Origin: Bidens hawaiensis | Taxonomy: Eukaryota; Streptophyta; Magnoliopsida; Asterales; Asteraceae | Direction of reading: 5' to 3' | NCBI GenBank assembly: GCA_021521415.1 | Contig: JAIQDT010003580.1 | Coordinates: 124,001 to 188,000, forward strand | DNA length: 64,000 nucleotides | Part shown: piece by piece, positions 22,542-35,155 of the stretch | Layout: each line of letters begins with the position of its first letter | Position numbering within the stretch: position 1 is the first letter of the stretch | Notes under the pieces: generated by a model | Database searches by the model: none | What the model was told of the DNA's origin: nothing | The model's input: the letters and a program-made list of their open reading frames with translations, nothing else | Translations under genes and position numbers: made by a program

Positions 22542-25500
22542 TTAATATGACATCTCGTACGCCTCATGATCTGGTGTTTTATATATGAATCCCGAATCAT
22601 CACTGGGTCGCCTCTTGACCACACTCGCCCTTTGCATCAGCCGAACCAATGCTTGCACAACTTCAGACATTGGAGGTCGGAACTCCGGTTCAGGCTATAT
22701 TTATATATACAACACCAAAACATCATGCTATGCTCTTTTCTTTATTGTTTAGAATTAGAAATGTAGAACCCAAATTTCACAAGTTTACCTGAACACAAAG
22801 TGCGATTATGTCAGCAAAGCGAGACAAAGATTTAGCAGGATACATGCCATTCAATGTAGGATCAACCATTTTTGCCAATGAATCAATGTCATGTAGTTGA
22901 GGGGTGGCCCATCTTACAAGTGATTGTTCAGATCGCGGTCTTGAACTACAAACATATCAGAAAACAAAATAATTCAAAAAAAGTTGAAAATAATAGGGCG
23001 TACCCGATGCACTAGGTTCCTGCGTTTGCGTAGGGTCCGGGGAGCCGGATTGCTTTACGATCTGATGTACACAGCCTTACCCTACACTTGTGCAAGAGGC
23101 TGTTTCCACTGCTAAACATTATTAATTAATGGCTTACCTATCGAGCGGCTTCCGACCGGTCAACAGCTCCAACATTACAACTCCAAAGCTATAAACATCA
23201 CTTTTTACAGTGTATATGCCTGACAACGCAAATTCAGGGGCACTATAACCAAATGACCCAACTAACTGTGTCGCCACCTGTACAAATTTCAACAAAACTT
23301 ACTCAAATACCTATATTATGACATAAGGCACGTGACAGATGTATCAAACTTACCTCTCGCTCGGTGTTGGGTGTAAGCGCGGCTAAACCGCAGTCTGATA
23401 AATGAGGATTCAACTCTTCATCGAGTAAAATATTAGCTGACTTTAGGTTTCTATGTACCACAGAAGGTAAGCAAACTTCATGCAAATATCTGCCAAAAAA
23501 AGGGCGGCTTCTGTTAAAGCAAGAATTAAAAAAAAATCAAATACTTATTTTTATATAAAGAGGTGATAATGACATACTCTAGAGCTCGAGCGGTCCCAAG
23601 TGCAACCCTAACGCGTGCATTCCATGTCAAGGTTTTGCTACTGTCATCAGCAAAATGAAGCACGTCTTGCAAGCTTCCGTTTGCAATGTAATCAAAAACC
23701 AAAAGACGTTGACCATGCTCTACACAATAGCCAGCTAATGGAACTATGTTCGGGTGTCTTAAGCGTGACATGTTTGAAACAGCTTCAACAAAATTATCTT
23801 CTTCTTGAAGTGACAATGCTGCATTATCTATCTTCTTAACCGCTATCATCTAAAGACAAAACAAGTCTATAAGCACAATGTTGACCAATCTTTTTGGCAA
23901 TACGAGAAAATCAATTACCTTTCCGTTCGGGAATTCGGCTTTATAAACACGACCTAATGAACCTTCACCGATGATATTATCTTGAGAGAAACTGTTTGTT
24001 GCGGTTTGAAGAGTCGCAACTGTATATGAGCTACTGGTTATAGGCGATCTCACTCTTTTTGTAGATCCGCTTTTCCCGTTCTCGAATGATGAGTTTTCTG
24101 TTAGTGGCAGCTTCATATCAACTATGCCGGCCGTCGGTGTTACCCTCTGTTCTTGCATTTCTGCATTAACTGCACAACACATTAAGCATACATTATTACG
24201 TGCCCTGTATAAAAGCATGTATGAATATTTTCCTATGCATTTAAATCAAACCTTTACCTTTCTCGCCAATGATTGGGGGGTTTACTATGGAAGTTCTAGG
24301 GGTATTTTGTGTCTTTTTCCCTTTTCGAAGGCAGAAAAGAAGCACAAGAATTATGAAAAGTATGATGAATGCTGAACCCAAACTTATGCCTAAAATAGTC
24401 CCGATGCTCAACTTCTTTCCACTGCTGGTATTTGATGATGACGCATCAGAACCCGTATGTGTGCGTGACGGTGGAGAACGGGTGCGGTTATTATGAGCTT
24501 TACCAGGAGGAGGGGCGGTGTATGGCGGTGGAGGTGGAGCCGGGCCATTATCAAACGAATTTCCATCATATCTGTTTCAAATAAAAAGACAAAATAAATG
24601 CATATGATAAGTTAAAAACACTTGCATAAATGTCACATAATTGCTTACTTGAAAGCAGGAACAGAGAGAAGCTCCTTTGGTATCCATCCACTGAAATGGT
24701 TGTTTGCTATATTTCTGTTATAAAGATAAACGCATAACGCGTAAGATAACCGTCACGCATAAAGATGACAACAATACACAAGAATTTGACTTACAAATTG
24801 GTCAAAGGCAGACTAGCTAGTGAATTCAAAGAACCTGTTAATTGATTGTTCTGCACATGACTGCCGGAAGCAAAAGCATCATTACAGTTAAGGACAGACT
24901 GAGACAAATTTTTAGCAAGAAGTAGTAATATTTATGCTTACAATGTAGATATGCTTGACAGTGAACTAAGTGAATTTGGTAGATCTCCTGTGAAGTTGTT
25001 ATATGATAGATCCCTGTTTCAATATAAATTATGCTTAATGAAAGAATGCAACTTTTATTTGGAAATATAAGTAATAAATGTAACTTTTTTTAGCTTCAAA
25101 CTTACAAGGTAGTGAGGCTAGTAAGATTATTGAATATATCTCCCATATTTTGAGAGAGCATATTGTGACTAAGGTTCCTGGACACGAAAATAATATAATG
25201 ATTAAGCATTCTTTTTACTAGCAAGATGAATGAGTGCACTTCATTATGATATGAATCTTACACATAATTCAAATTAAACATCAATGAAATGGAGTACGGA
25301 AGATTTCCACTTAAATTGTTGTTTGCCAGCTTTCTGCAATGTTAAAATTTGAAAATGCATATTAGCATCAGATCGACAGAAAAATAATAAAAAAGATATA
25401 CTAAGATTGAAAATTACAGGCTAGTAAGGTTCGGCGGTAGCTGATACGGAAATGCATCATGAATATTGTTTCCACTTAAGTCCCTAAAACAGAACCCGTA

Positions 25501-27999
25501 AAGATGGATTAGAAACTCATAACACGATAATCTTGTGGATTAATTTCCATGAAGTTTAGAGATGTTAAACTCACAATGTTTTCAGTGACGTGAGGCCTGA
25601 CAACATGTACCCCAAAGTCCCATCAATCCCTAAATCAGGAAGTTCACTGTCGATGCAAAAACAACGAATCCGATTAACTTTTAGCATGATTCAATCATTA
25701 AACGAAACGAGTGTCCAAACTCACATAGAAACAACAGCTGAGACCTCACAGGTAACCCCTCTCCACGACTCGCCACACGGGTCACCATTATTAGGTTTCC
25801 AATTTGTTAGCTGTGCAGCATTGTTCAAAGAAGTGTATAAAACCTGCAGTGCTTGAACTGCAACCAAACAAACACTATCAAACTTAGGGATGTGCCAGGT
25901 GCAGCTTTGGGCTAAAACCAAACCGAAAACCAAAGTTTCGGTTTTTTGTTTTATCAAAACCGTTCGGTTTCAGTTATTTCGATTATGGATTTTAGGTTTT
26001 CGGGATCAATTCTGTTTTGCTAATCAAGCTAGTAATTTTTGGACCAGAGAAATTTGACCCATCATATTTTGAAATCGGACCTAATATTTAAAATAATAAT
26101 AATAATTAATAGAATATTGCAAATTTTGGCCTAGATATTAAGAGCTAACAACAAAAGATACCTACATTTAAAATGATTTTATATCATCCAAATCGACAAA
26201 ACACAGCCCATTAACAACGTTAAAAATAAAACAAATATTCAAGTTTATAAAACATAAACGAATCAACAAAAAAGTAACTCAACAAATCAGTTTATCAGTT
26301 CGGGTTTTCACGAAACCCAAACCCGATATTTCGGTTTTTACTAAAAATCAAAACCGAACCGTCGGTTTCGTGCAAACCCCTAATTATCTCTACTACATTT
26401 AGAATTGGTTGCCATCTTTTATTACCACCCTTTGATTTAAAAAAAATATATATTATTATTTCATTTTTATCACTACCGCTGCCATATATCAATATCACAT
26501 TATTTATTATTTAATTTTATCTACACAATTTATCAATAACCCATAGAATATAATTGAATTATTTGATAATACCAATTGGGGTTATGATGTATAATGTATA
26601 TACGGTTAGAACTATAACGAGTACGATGATGATGATGATGATGATGACGACTATCCAACCAACTCTTCCAACCGCCGTCATAATCTCTTCCCTATTTTTG
26701 CTTCATATCTATAAAACCTCTCTCGCTCATTTTAATTTCCTTCTTTACCATTTCCGGCGGTTATTTCCTCATATTCTCTGCCTCGCACGTTCTAACAGGT
26801 ACGCCAGTTTCAATTTTTGTTTTTAAATTACCAATGTTCTATGACGTTCTGTAAGATAGAAATCAAATACAATCATAAAAAAATTAGTATCATTGTGTGC
26901 TTTATGACATATTCTATGAGTTTGTGGTGATATCACCAAATTAATTTCTCTTTGTCCATTACGATTTATGTAATCATCGTATTCTGTGTTGGTCAATTAT
27001 TATCTATGTGATTTTGATTGTTAATAGTATTATTCTTACGGTTGTATCTTATTAGTAAAATGCAACTCATATATAAATAGATTATTATTATATGCGTGCA
27101 TATCATTACTAAAATGGTTTAGAATTGCATTTGTTGATCTCCACTGCACCCTACATGCGTATGCAAAAGAGAATTTGAGTTACTGGCTTACTGCTTATTG
27201 TTTAATAAAATTTTCATTGTTTTCATGATTAAATTGATCATGCAAATGCATACTTCACAAGAAGAAGACACAGATCATAAGAATAATAATAAAAAAATAA
27301 TCAACAATGGATTTTAACACAACACATGTAATGGTTGGTTTAAAAGAACACACTCATTGCAAGGATCGGCGGTAAAAACAAAGAGACGGTGGTGGAGAGA
27401 CGAAGAAGAAGATGGTGGGTTTGTGATGACGTCACCAAGTTTAATATTCAATTAAACCTTTTTTTTGTTCAATCAAACCCTATTTCCTAAATGCAATGTT
27501 TTAGAAATATGTTCAACCTTTCGCTAAATATATTAGCCGTCACATTTTTGCAAACCAAGGAAAAGGAAGATGTGCACGGTGCACCTATACTTTTAACTTT
27601 AGATTTTCCATTCAAATGTTGGTTATACTGTTAAACAATTTCAAATGTGCCAAACTTGATTAGTACAAATAATACAAAATTTGTAACCATGTAAAAATAG
27701 CACTGCCGCATCGCGCGGATAACAATGCTAGTTAAACCACATTTAAAATTCTAAGATAGAATCCTATAAACCAAACAGATGATCTAACTAAACCTAATTT
27801 CTGATTTACAAAATCTGTCACACATAAAAGTATAAAGCTTTTAAATTTTAGCTAACATTCAAACAAAAAAAGCCATAAGGAGCAAAAAACATCTAAAGAT
27901 TGAAGATTTGGGGTTACCGTCAGCCGGATCAGTAGCGGAGTGAACAAAAGTAAAGGAAACAAAGATGGCTGCAAGTAGCAGAAGGTGATTTGTGTCCAT
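22542..27999 (-). CDS. SRF: STRUBBELIG-receptor-family LRR kinase (SRF6/7/8 type)
   Basis: Plasma-membrane receptor-like kinase of LRR family V. Sixteen exons (minus, high to low): 27999-27918, 25857-25725, 25646-25575, 25483-25418, 25333-25262, 25177-25106, 25013-24942, 24860-24795, 24714-24649, 24571-24258, 24169-23919, 23849-23578, 23489-23354, 23277-23138, 22945-22789, 22694-22542; 707 residues in frame. Signal peptide (1-22), N-terminal cap with [15 protein letters not shown], LRRs on 66- or 72-nt exons, Pro-rich linker (244-256), membrane helix (about 290-315), kinase (about 395-660). K427 is present (AVKK), but the catalytic-loop HRD is HRN (N527) and DFG is DCG (D545), as in this family, whose kinases are atypical. 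Intron 1 (2.06 kb) carries a hAT-like element and a Helitron; the intron before exon 15 holds a SINE. The exact Arabidopsis counterpart is uncertain. Confidence 0.94.
22997..23115. mobile_element. Au-like SINE fragment in a receptor-kinase intron
   Basis: The stretch contains gtagggtccggggagccgg, gatgtacacagccttaccct and tgcaagaggctgtttccac, words I associate from memory with the widespread plant Au SINE. The part carrying the promoter boxes is missing. It lies in the intron between the exons at 23277-23138 and 22945-22789. Confidence 0.6.
25885..26382. mobile_element. Old hAT-like MITE in receptor-kinase intron 1
   Basis: The left end (tagggatgtgc) and the right end read on the other strand (taggggtttgcacg) are similar, and the inside is rich in accgaaaacc/ggttttcggt words. 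No clear 8-bp duplication remains. A similar ggtttt/aaaccg composition occurs at 16190-16640 inside ALE1 intron 3. Confidence 0.4.
26387..27731 (+). mobile_element. Non-autonomous Helitron (1.35 kb) in receptor-kinase intron 1
   Basis: The left end is A|TCTCTACTACATT and the right end is a small hairpin (ccgc atcgc gcgg, 27706-27718), a spacer, then CTAG|T. This is the Helitron signature: TC start, hairpin plus CTRR end, inserted between A and T without target duplication. There is no Rep/helicase coding. Inside, 26630-26805 looks like a captured gene start: a TATA box (ctataaaac near 26708), a CT-rich stretch, and a donor-like ag|gtacgc near 26800. It is transposed opposite to the host gene's direction. 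Confidence 0.6.
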
Positions 28000-28087
28000 T
28001 GTGGGAATGATGAATTTAGGCGGTGATGTATGAAGAAGACAGCATGCAGTGGTGTAATGAGGAAACAAGGGTAGTAGGTTTTGCCAT

Positions 28088-28127
<40 letters not shown>

Positions 28128-28165
28128 CGAAGCTTGGTTTGCAGAGTAATGAATAATAATAATAA

Positions 28166-28200
<35 letters not shown>

Positions 28201-28205
28201 GGGTA
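28000..28205 (-). promoter_or_regulatory. Receptor-kinase leader with CT and ATT microsatellites
   Basis: Upstream of the SRF ATG, minus-strand DNA carries a (CT)n run (28091-28124 as GA on the plus strand) and an interrupted (ATT)n run (28147-28199). CT runs are common in plant 5' leaders and can be GAGA-factor sites. The 128-codon frame here is repeat translation in the wrong frame. Confidence 0.5.
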
Positions 28206-28539
28206 GGAAATACGCACAGGGAAGGTGTCGGCGAACAACTCTAAAGTTTTATTATATATTTTATATATTATTTTTATTACTAATATTAATGTTTCATTTG
28301 TAAGCAGTTCTGTTTAATTAACAAAAGATTCACATTTAGACTGCAATTATTATTATAGAGCAGTCAACATTATGACTGTTATTAATGGAAAGAAATAAAA
28401 TATAAATCAGGTGACATTAAGCTGGGGTACCTTTTGCAAAAAGAAAAAGAAAAAAATGTTTGGAACTATTCATCGTATTTGAGGGAGTCAAATTGAGACG
28501 AAATATTAGCTGTTTATATTGATTTTAATGCTTCAAGCC

Positions 28540-28690
28540 TTACTTACTTAGAAACACGCATCAAGGAAGAAACCCATCAAACCCATTGAGTCGAGTTTCA
28601 AGCTTAAGACTATAAGATCTCTAACCTTAATCATCATTCTCATGTCATTCTCCAAAACGGTAGCTACCATTAAGCCAGGTACTGATAACT
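28540..28690 (-). mobile_element. tRNA-derived SINE copy 2 (minus strand)
   Basis: On the minus strand it reads cttaatggtagctaccg, gattaaggttagagatctta, then gcttgaaactcga: the same word order as the copy at 21770-21955 with many substitutions. Confidence 0.45.
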
Positions 28691-30894
28691 TCAAGCTCGT
28701 GCTTGATTGCAAAAGCCAAGTTTTATATGCGGCTTACTAATCATAGGATATCTGACATATCCGTTAGCTTGTTAAAACTTTAACTGGGATTCGTATAATG
28801 TATTTCTGACTATTTTAATATTTATATAATTTTATTATCCATGAAATCCAAAATATAAAACCTAGAAGTTAATGAATTAGTAGATTATTCTATTGCAAAT
28901 AACAAAATAATAAACATAAAAAAAATGTTTACATCTATTGTTAGTTTAAATGCATATGTATGTTTCAAATAGTCGTATTGGGTATCACCTAATACCATAT
29001 ATTATACCCGTTTTTTTTACGAACTAAACTTATACTTAATCTCATACCTGAATATTTGTCTCATATATTTTGGGTTTTAATTTTTCATATCACCTATAAC
29101 TCTAAATGGCAATTGCCATGTGAAAATTGAATGAAATGGGACATAAACAAAAATAAAAAACTATAATTGCCAGTTGTAGGAATGGATTATGAAATATATT
29201 ACATTTTTTATATTTATATTTTTATCATGCATTATTAAATAGTTTAGAATTTGTTGGGAATTTAAATTTCTTTGGCTAAGTAAATAAAGATTATGGGGAA
29301 TCTCCATTGATAAAGTTGGTTTTAAATTCTGCATACGAATGAACTACGAAGTACGAAGCAATCCATCTTTTCGGGTGGCTTTCCATGTCTGTCCAACATT
29401 TTCATATTGCATCCATGTGATTGATCAAATTTTACTTCAACCCAAAGGTTTTGAAAATTGCATTTGGCTCTGTTTAATAGAATAAGTTCAAGTAATAAAC
29501 AACTATTTTCGATGCATTCTGTCCCAAAACAAAATACTAATATGTTTTCTTGTGTGGGTTAAAAAAATTAAGATGTTGGAGACAGGTCTTACCACGACTC
29601 TATGAGCAGGATCTTTATTCATCCTTTCTTAGATCCTAACAATAGCTTTTTTATAAGTGAGATTTTATCATATATGCATGGTTGTTTGTTTTTCTTGAGT
29701 TTAAACTTATATACTGCTCCATTCATACATTTATAGGTTATAAAAGATATTGATATAGATGGCTTGGTCTAAAATTTTAAAGTTGGTGTCCGCTTTTCAC
29801 CTTTTTGTGTTACCATTTTCATCGTCAATTCCCTTTTCTATGAAAAATTGTACTTTTAAAATCGTTTAGTTCTTCCAACTTAATTAGTGGTTATAAGGTA
29901 AATGAATTAGACATATCTTGGGTGGTTGGTTACACAAAACACAATTAATAGTTAATGCTAAAACAGACCATCAAAATTTAAGGACAAAAGCTCAGGTCTG
30001 AGGTCACGCCAAATTATCAAATTTCATGTGTATATCTATTGTAGAATGGGAGGAACAATTGAACGAGATGATCAAAGTTAACATAGTAGGTCAAATGTTG
30101 GAGTTCAAGAGATGTCGGAGAATTGTGATGTAGCCTTTCTTTGTGTCATTGTGTAAGTCTGTAAGAACACCCTACTCTCTAAAACGTTTATATTTCATCA
30201 CCATATAAATTGGTTGTAGCAATCAAATGAACATATGAGAAGAAAAGAAACATGCGAGTTAGAGAAGCAAGAATATGAAACTATAAAACGATTGCTCATT
30301 ATTGAAGGACTAATGTTAAATTTTCCAAAACTCCAGGGTGGTATTGTACAAAGCGGATGATCTGTCTAATGTCCAAAATATCCATTACTTGGTAACTATT
30401 ACAGCCATTGCCTAATCTTTCCCCACCGACGAGGAGGGTATCTTGGTAAACTTACGAGGGAGGCAGGGTGGACGAAAGGAACAGTGACTATTTAAAAATT
30501 TAGAAGGCGCTTTTTTTTCTAGCATTTGACGTTGGATTTTTCTGTTTAGGAGACAACTTTTAGCTCGGGGGAAATTCATGAAAGTGATGCTTTTATTTAA
30601 TTCATTAAATATAAAATAACTCACATTAAGTGAAAAAAATTGAATGGTCTTTCATATAAGGCCACTAGTGTTAGTTTGATTTAACAAGTTGGATAACCCG
30701 TGCTTTGCAGCGTCTCGTCAGAAACCCAAAAGTATCCAAACCTTTTCTCGGTAGTTGCTTTAAACCGGCGTTGTGTAGCGGATATCGGTTCAGTTTGTTA
30801 CGGTATCGTCAAAACAGACAAAAGTTGAAAGATCACAGTTAACTCGATTATCGGTTCTCTAATGGAGACTCATATTCGAATTTCACTTGTGTCA

Positions 30895-31175
30895 CATTTA
30901 GGTGGATATTGACATTGAAGGATTTGAGTTAGGCCTTATGCAAAGGTTGCCAGTTCGAATCCTGAGCCCACCCAGGTTTTCATCCCACCACGTGTTACGT
31001 CAGAGAGTTCTGCTTTTGTGGTGGCACAACCGCTATCAAGTGGCAGTCGGCGGTATGGTTTCCCGGTTAAGACAACATAGTCTGGCCAGAGTGGGGTATC
31101 GGGGCTCTCCAAAATTAGAGAGTGCGGTATCCTAAATACAAGAAAGTCGTCGTTCTAATAAAAAAAAATTATTCA
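30895..31175 (+). mobile_element. Possible tRNA-derived SINE with A-rich tail
   Basis: A perfect B-box core (gttcgaatcc near 30953) follows an A-box-like gagttaggcc. About 200 bp of moderately GC-rich body then ends in gtcgttctaataaaaaaaa. This fits a SINE with a poly-A-like tail; no target duplication was found. Confidence 0.4.
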
Positions 31176-32454
31176 CTATACGCAGTGGTTAAACTAAAAA
31201 ATGAAAAATGCTCTGTCACGTCACTGCTGCGTAAGCATGAGAGCTTTCACTAACATTTCACTCAAAAACGTGTACTTGTTAACTGAAAAAACAGTTATTA
31301 TTTTATTGTAAATTTTATATAAAAATGTGAGTGAGATAGTTTGATTGGTTGATAAAAGCCTTCGCCCCACACCTTTTGCTCCTCCGCCCAATAATGGTTT
31401 AGCGACCCAATAGGGTTCTTCACATCTTGACGCCCCACATACATTGGTTCAACGAGAATATGTCGATGATGTAGAAGGGCTTGAGGTCCCCCACCTCAAT
31501 GCATGCACTTGGTCTTATGCTGCTGTAAAACTTTATGCTAAACATTTACAAAACGGTTAAAATTAAATTTACCAATAAGATGGTTGCAACTACATACGAG
31601 ATGCAAGGAAAGTATTGCATTGCATGATGGTTGGAGAGCACATGATGTCCATCAGATGATGTTGAGGTATGAGTTGGATGGTGACATTGAGCACTGAAGT
31701 CATTGTCCATGTATGCCATCTTCACCACCATCATATGATTCATCTTCTTGTCACTATAATTTAAAGTAAACTTGTTCTATATTTGTGTCTTTTTTATGTT
31801 GTATTGTTCCTTATGATTTATAAATCAATTTTATAATTGATGTATTTTATTGTTTAATAATATAGACAACTTATCGTTGCAATTGAAGTCATATATGTTG
31901 CTATAACTTCTTCTACCTAATGTAAGCAGACTAAAATGGCATCTAAGTTGATAGAAAGAAGTCTAAAGCCGTTAATGAGGTGGATCTGGTTACAACAAAA
32001 GTGAAAGATCAGGACTAAAATAACAATTTTTAAACTTGATTTCTGAAATAGCAATCTTCGACAAATCACATAGACGAAAGTTTTCTTTGGGTTTTACTCG
32101 GTCCATGCAAATTTTTTTTTTGTTTTTCTTATTTTTATTTTGAAAGGCATATGTATAAAAAAGAAAAAGAGAACTTTCTAGCCCGAAACAAGACGCCCAA
32201 AAAAAATAAGAGAAAAAGGGAAATGAAAACAAACTAGAATGGTAAAATTTCAAAGTTGAATTAGCACCATTTGCATGTTCCACTCTAAGTAGGCCTGTTT
32301 ACTCCTGCTTTTCATCCAGAAAAAGGATATTTATGATCATCTTTATGTTGCTAGTCAGCTTGTGGACCGTACAGTACACTCTTCATTTTTTTTTTGTAGA
32401 TCTTTGCATTCTTTGCTTTCCATATTAACCAAAATGTGACAATGAGTATGGCCC

Positions 32455-32650
32455 GAATTAACTGTTCCAACTCCTTAGGGACTTTTTGCTGTTTTGGAAG
32501 CTCAAGAATTTCTTTAATCGAGCCCACCTGATATCATCAACTGGTAATTTCAACCAAAACAGTATAACCGAAAGGATGTGGTCGACACAGCAGCAGTTTA
32601 CTAAGAGGTGCTCCATGGTTTCTGCAGGAAGAGGAACCACATAGACCACA
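32455..32650 (-). mobile_element. LINE fragment (zinc-binding reverse-transcriptase tail)
   Basis: The minus frame reads AETMEHLLVNCC, then WLKLPVDDI, matching the zf-RVT domain that ends plant L1-type LINE ORF2 (ETxxHLLxxC). Only about 60 codons survive. Confidence 0.55.
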
Positions 32651-33251
32651 ATTCACATCTTTCATCGTTGTTCCTCAGATAATGCATAATACGTAAATGC
32701 ATACTATTTACATACTTTCAAAGTATGTGTTACACATGTGATATAACTTATACATACTTTATATGTCTTAATTAATATAGCCTACACATCATGACTTATG
32801 TGTATGTAGTATAATTTATTAATGACTTATCAATATGCAGGCTTTATATATAAATGAAATTTGTTTATACTTTTTTTTTTGGTCAAATTCAAATATTGCA
32901 TTTCGACTTTTTTAACTTTTAAAATTAAAAGAAAAAGATTTTGTACCTCGTCAAAAAAAAATAAATAAATAAATGGAAATGGCGAGTAATGTTAATGTAA
33001 AAGACAAGTATATAGATTCCCTTGCTTAACATCTGATACGAAGGTATCATCCAAAATCTGAGTTCTTGATTGGAACTCAAAGTTGCAAGCTTTCTTGACA
33101 TGGTGGGGATGATAACCACCACACCCTAAAATTCAACTTCTTTATTTAATTTATATATGTATTGCAAGTAGCCAAGACTTTCTCATACAGACTGAATGCA
33201 TGAATCCTATTAGGAAGCATGCCTTGCATATCAAGCTTTTCTTTTCACCTC

Positions 33252-33259
33252 TATAAATA
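33252..33259 (+). promoter_or_regulatory. TATA box of the first STIG1-like gene
   Basis: tataaata about 65 bp before the ATG at 33322; the implied leader of roughly 35-40 nt is normal for a small plant secreted-protein gene. Confidence 0.7.
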
Positions 33260-33321
33260 AGAGAAGTCATGTTCCTTTACAACATCAAGCTAGTAGCCAA
33301 AACACCCCTCCATCTTTAACC

Positions 33322-33816
33322 ATGGGCTTGCTACTAGCCCTCTTAACTTTTTCACTTATCATGGCCGCCCCGCTTTCTGCATCTTTACCTGATGACAAAA
33401 CTTACGTTAACTCTAGTTCACCTGACATTAACCCTCATATGAACTCTACAGCTCAACTCATTGCTTTAAACCCGTTCTACCAATGCGACATATACCCGAG
33501 GGTGTGCCGACAAAGGGACGGTTTAAACCCTGATTGTTGCAAGAAGAAATGCGTAAATGTGGATAGCGATTACCAGAACTGTGGGTCTTGTGGGAGGAAG
33601 TGCAAGTCCGGAGAGGCTTGTTGCAAACGGAAGTGTGTGAATGTGTTAACGAGTCGGTCGAATTGCGGGATTTGTGGGATGAAATGTAAGTACAACGAGA
33701 GTTGTTGCAATGGGAAGTGCAAGAACATATATTCTGACAAGAGAAATTGTGGGGCGTGTCACAACAAGTGCAAAAGGGGGGAGTCTTGTGCCTTTGGAAT
33801 GTGCAATTATGCATGA
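33322..33816 (+). CDS. STIG1: STIG1-like cysteine-rich secreted protein with three repeat modules
   Basis: Single-exon, 164 residues. Signal peptide (about 1-21), a variable linker, then a 22-cysteine C-terminal domain starting near residue 53. STIG1 proteins are secreted; the tomato and tobacco founders act in stigma exudate and pollen-tube growth. The domain is built from a 28-residue module of the form CCxxKCxN...NCGxCxxKC, present three times in a row (about residues 72-99, 100-127, 128-155) and closing with a CNYA tail. The other STIG1 gene in this window (58688) has two modules, which is also what I recall for tobacco STIG1, so this one has gained one. Start: first ATG after a TATA box, accATGg context. 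A decayed copy follows at 35440. Confidence 0.92.
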   Translation: MGLLLALLTFSLIMAAPLSASLPDDKTYVNSSSPDINPHMNSTAQLIALNPFYQCDIYPRVCRQRDGLNPDCCKKKCVNVDSDYQNCGSCGRKCKSGEACCKRKCVNVLTSRSNCGICGMKCKYNESCCNGKCKNIYSDKRNCGACHNKCKRGESCAFGMCNYA

Positions 33817-34507
33817 ATATTGGCTTCTTTGATTTCATTTCCACGTACCATGCAAATTACGTGTTAACTTTATCTAACTCAAGTTTCTTGTACTTTGATC
33901 TTGCATCAAAACAATTAAACAAATAACATGGGAAATTCTAAAATTGTAATAACATTTATATTATCATATATAAAAAGTGTTCCAACATCTTCAATAAATT
34001 AACATACGGGATCTTTTTATATGTCGACAATTATAAATTATTAAAAGATTGCATTGTTGGTCGTCTTTAGTTGGTATATATGACTTGACTTTCCATTATT
34101 TTCAAGCAAACCAAACGTTTGGCCTTGTTGAAAAAAGTGGATTTAAAAAACAAACTCCATTCAAAGGAAGATGAATAACCATCAAAAGAAGAAATGTTTT
34201 TTAAACGGCTTTAACTTCAAATAAACTACCTTTAGCAAGAAGATAAATGGGAAAAACACCAAAAAATACAAGATCCACAATGTGTTTTTTTAGCCTATCA
34301 ACAAAACCAATTCTAGCCTTAAAATACTTGCTAGAAAACCATACAAGCGAATATATAGTTACTAATATCATCAAACATACAATCATGACCACCAATGCCT
34401 TCCAAACATGCTTTTATTTCTGTACCTCCAAATTACCCCTCAAGTAGTCATAGTAAAAACATTCAAAACCCATCTTCTAACGTTTTTTTAAAATTACTCT
34501 TATGTAG
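33817..34507. other. Spacer after STIG1, no gene seen
   Basis: AT-rich DNA with possible poly-A signals for the STIG1 gene (aataaatt near 33990). Short open frames on both strands at 34200-34450 have no domain. Confidence 0.45.
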
Positions 34508-35155
34508 CTAAATATCCAGATCCTCCGGATTCAGTGAAGTCAGAAACGACACCTCAACCCAACTAGCCACGAACCTCCAGACCTTGTCCGTAACCATACA
34601 CTCAGCAAACAAACAATCACTCTCGTCAATCCCATTGGAACAAATTGAACACCGGATTGATGGATCGTCCATCCTCCGATCACTCAGACTCACTTTTCTT
34701 CTGACGAACTGATTCCACCTAGCCGAAATCACCCTTTCAGGAAGAACATGTCGATCAATTCGATTCTTCACCTGATTAACTGTAAAGTCAGTCTCCAACT
34801 CCATGCACCCAGATCCAACAACCTGTCTCCACATGTAAAGTAACTTGTTGAATCAATTTACTAAATCATTAAATTGATACCCCTCCCCTCATCGGCCTAC
34901 GCCAGCTCCACATCCAATAAGCATTCCTTAGCCTATCACTGATAAGACACGAGTTCTCAGTCTCAAGCCGGCATCGTCTAGGAAACCATTGACCAAGGAT
35001 CCTATCACCTAACCAATGATCATTCCAAAACGAAATTGTCGTGCCATTACCCATCTTTTTTCTAGCAATAGATAAAGGAACAATATCCTTTGAATGAAGG
35101 CCAATAACTGTACTGATCACAATCCGATTCCAAATCCAGACCCCCGATCCATACT
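34508..35155 (-). mobile_element. LINE ORF2 3' fragment
   Basis: Two minus-strand frames in series: 35120-34869 (ISFWNDHWLG, a LINE ORF2 motif) and 34834-34508 (zf-RVT, CSICSNGIDESDCLFAEC). They belong to the 3' part of a plant L1-type LINE but are interrupted by a short gap and stops. No reverse-transcriptase core remains, so the element is dead. Confidence 0.7.

Larger units (their letters stand above)
28206..33245. other. Long intergenic stretch with repeat fragments only
   Basis: Mostly AT-rich. It contains SINE-like pieces (28540-28690, 30895-31175) and a LINE scrap (about 32455-32650), listed separately. No intact coding gene is recognised; open frames in it are short and lack domains. 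Confidence 0.5.

Noticed and set aside
33458..33844. 128-codon minus-strand frame
   Set aside because: Antisense shadow of the STIG1 gene; the plus strand has signal peptide, family cysteines and a TATA box.
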